DNA from: Actinomycetota bacterium
Lineage (GTDB): Bacteria; Actinomycetota; UBA4738; HRBIN12
Length of the DNA stretch: 6,805 nucleotides
Direction: 5' to 3'
NCBI GenBank assembly: GCA_005885325.1
Contig: VAYX01000206.1
Location: forward strand, 579-7,383
Position numbers and translations under genes: made by a program
The notes under the pieces: generated by a model
Databases searched by the model: none
Told to the model about the DNA's origin: nothing
What the model saw: only the letters and a program-made list of their open reading frames with translations
Shown here: positions 6,518 to 6,805 of the stretch, piece after piece
How the letters are laid out: every line of letters begins with the position of its first letter
How positions within the stretch are numbered: position 1 is the stretch's first letter

Positions 6518-6526
6518 CGACCCGTG
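6499..6526 (+). promoter_or_regulatory. Possible RNA hairpin covering the transporter stop and the trkA start
   Basis: GGGTCG (6502-6507) and CGACCC (6518-6523) are perfect inverted arms around a 10-base loop that contains the TAG stop of the transporter. In RNA the stem can extend by U-G, G-U and C-G pairs to 6499/6526, which would pair the GTG start of trkA. It lacks a U tract, so it is not a classical terminator. A role in translational coupling, where a ribosome finishing the transporter opens the trkA start, is an inference. Confidence 0.35.
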
Positions 6527-6805
6527 CGAGTGATCATCGTCGGGTGCGGACGGGTGGGTTCCGAGCTCACGATCCAGCTCGGCAAGGCAGGCCATGACGT
6601 CACGATCGTGGACAAGCGCCCGACGGCCTTCGACCGGCTGCCCCCAGGCTTCGAGGCCCGAACCTTGGTCGGCCTGGGGTTCGACCGGGAGCTGCTGGAG
6701 GAGGCCGGGATCAAGGAAGCCGACGCCTTCGTCTCGGTGACGAACGGCGACAACTCGAACATCGTGTCCGCCCGGGTGGCCCGCGAGCACTTCCACGTAC
6801 CCAAG
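6524..6805 (+). CDS. trkA: TrkA/CeoB-like RCK potassium-uptake regulatory protein, 3' end cut by window
   Basis: Cytoplasmic NAD(H)-binding regulatory subunit of K+ transport. The 94 visible residues form most of a TrkA-N (RCK) Rossmann domain: beta-1 and the nucleotide loop VIIVGCGRVG (GxGxxG at 7-12), an acidic D30 at the end of beta-2 (TIVDK) that favours NAD(H) over NADP(H), the segment LVGLGFDRELLEEAGIKEADAF (split by the conserved G50/D54), and GDNSNIVSARVARE, highly typical of actinobacterial CeoB/CeoC. The start is GTG 6524, six bases after the transporter stop; GTG 6530 is an in-frame alternative. No Shine-Dalgarno is visible, consistent with coupled translation. In mycobacteria, as I recall, ceoB-ceoC sit beside an APC-type membrane protein (Rv2690c), so a second trkA gene may follow outside the window. 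No TrkH/TrkG is seen. Either the partner lies elsewhere or this RCK protein regulates the adjacent permease. Confidence 0.92.
   Translation, partial: MRVIIVGCGRVGSELTIQLGKAGHDVTIVDKRPTAFDRLPPGFEARTLVGLGFDRELLEEAGIKEADAFVSVTNGDNSNIVSARVAREHFHVPK

Overview
The window is GC-rich with a strong preference for G or C at third codon positions. Two genes start with GTG, and genes are tightly packed. This fits an actinobacterium (Actinomycetota) or another high-GC relative. The CeoB-type TrkA beside an APC/KUP-like permease also points towards Actinomycetota. No rRNA or marker gene is present, so the phylum is an inference.

The whole window reads as one potassium-homeostasis locus built around a central divergent promoter region (4035-4137). 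Leftward on the minus strand is an apparent operon: kdpD (2583-4034, short sensor histidine kinase), kdpE (1888-2586, OmpR/KdpE-type response regulator, 4-base ATGA overlap with kdpD), then a KimA-like 12-TM potassium transporter (1-1877, 10 bases after kdpE, 3' end beyond the window). Rightward on the plus strand is a second, longer KimA-like transporter (4138-6517) followed after 6 bases by a trkA-type RCK/Rossmann gene (6524 to the window end). The second transporter is broken in this sequence by a frameshift near 5329. Comparison with its paralogue in the same window indicates that about 32 bases are missing there.

Inferred working model: the KdpD-KdpE pair senses K+ limitation or turgor and controls KimA-type K+/H+ symporters on both sides of the shared promoter region, instead of the classical KdpFABC ATPase, which is not visible here. 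The TrkA/CeoB-like protein would supply nucleotide-dependent gating or regulation. No TrkH/TrkG channel is visible, so its partner may be the adjacent permease or a TrkH elsewhere. Unusual points are the KdpD without its large N-terminal sensor region, a tandem duplication of the C-terminal cytoplasmic domain in the second transporter, phased 11-base direct repeats in the divergent promoter, and the frameshift. No rRNA, tRNA, CRISPR array or insertion sequence was seen, and no non-coding stretch exceeds about 105 bases.
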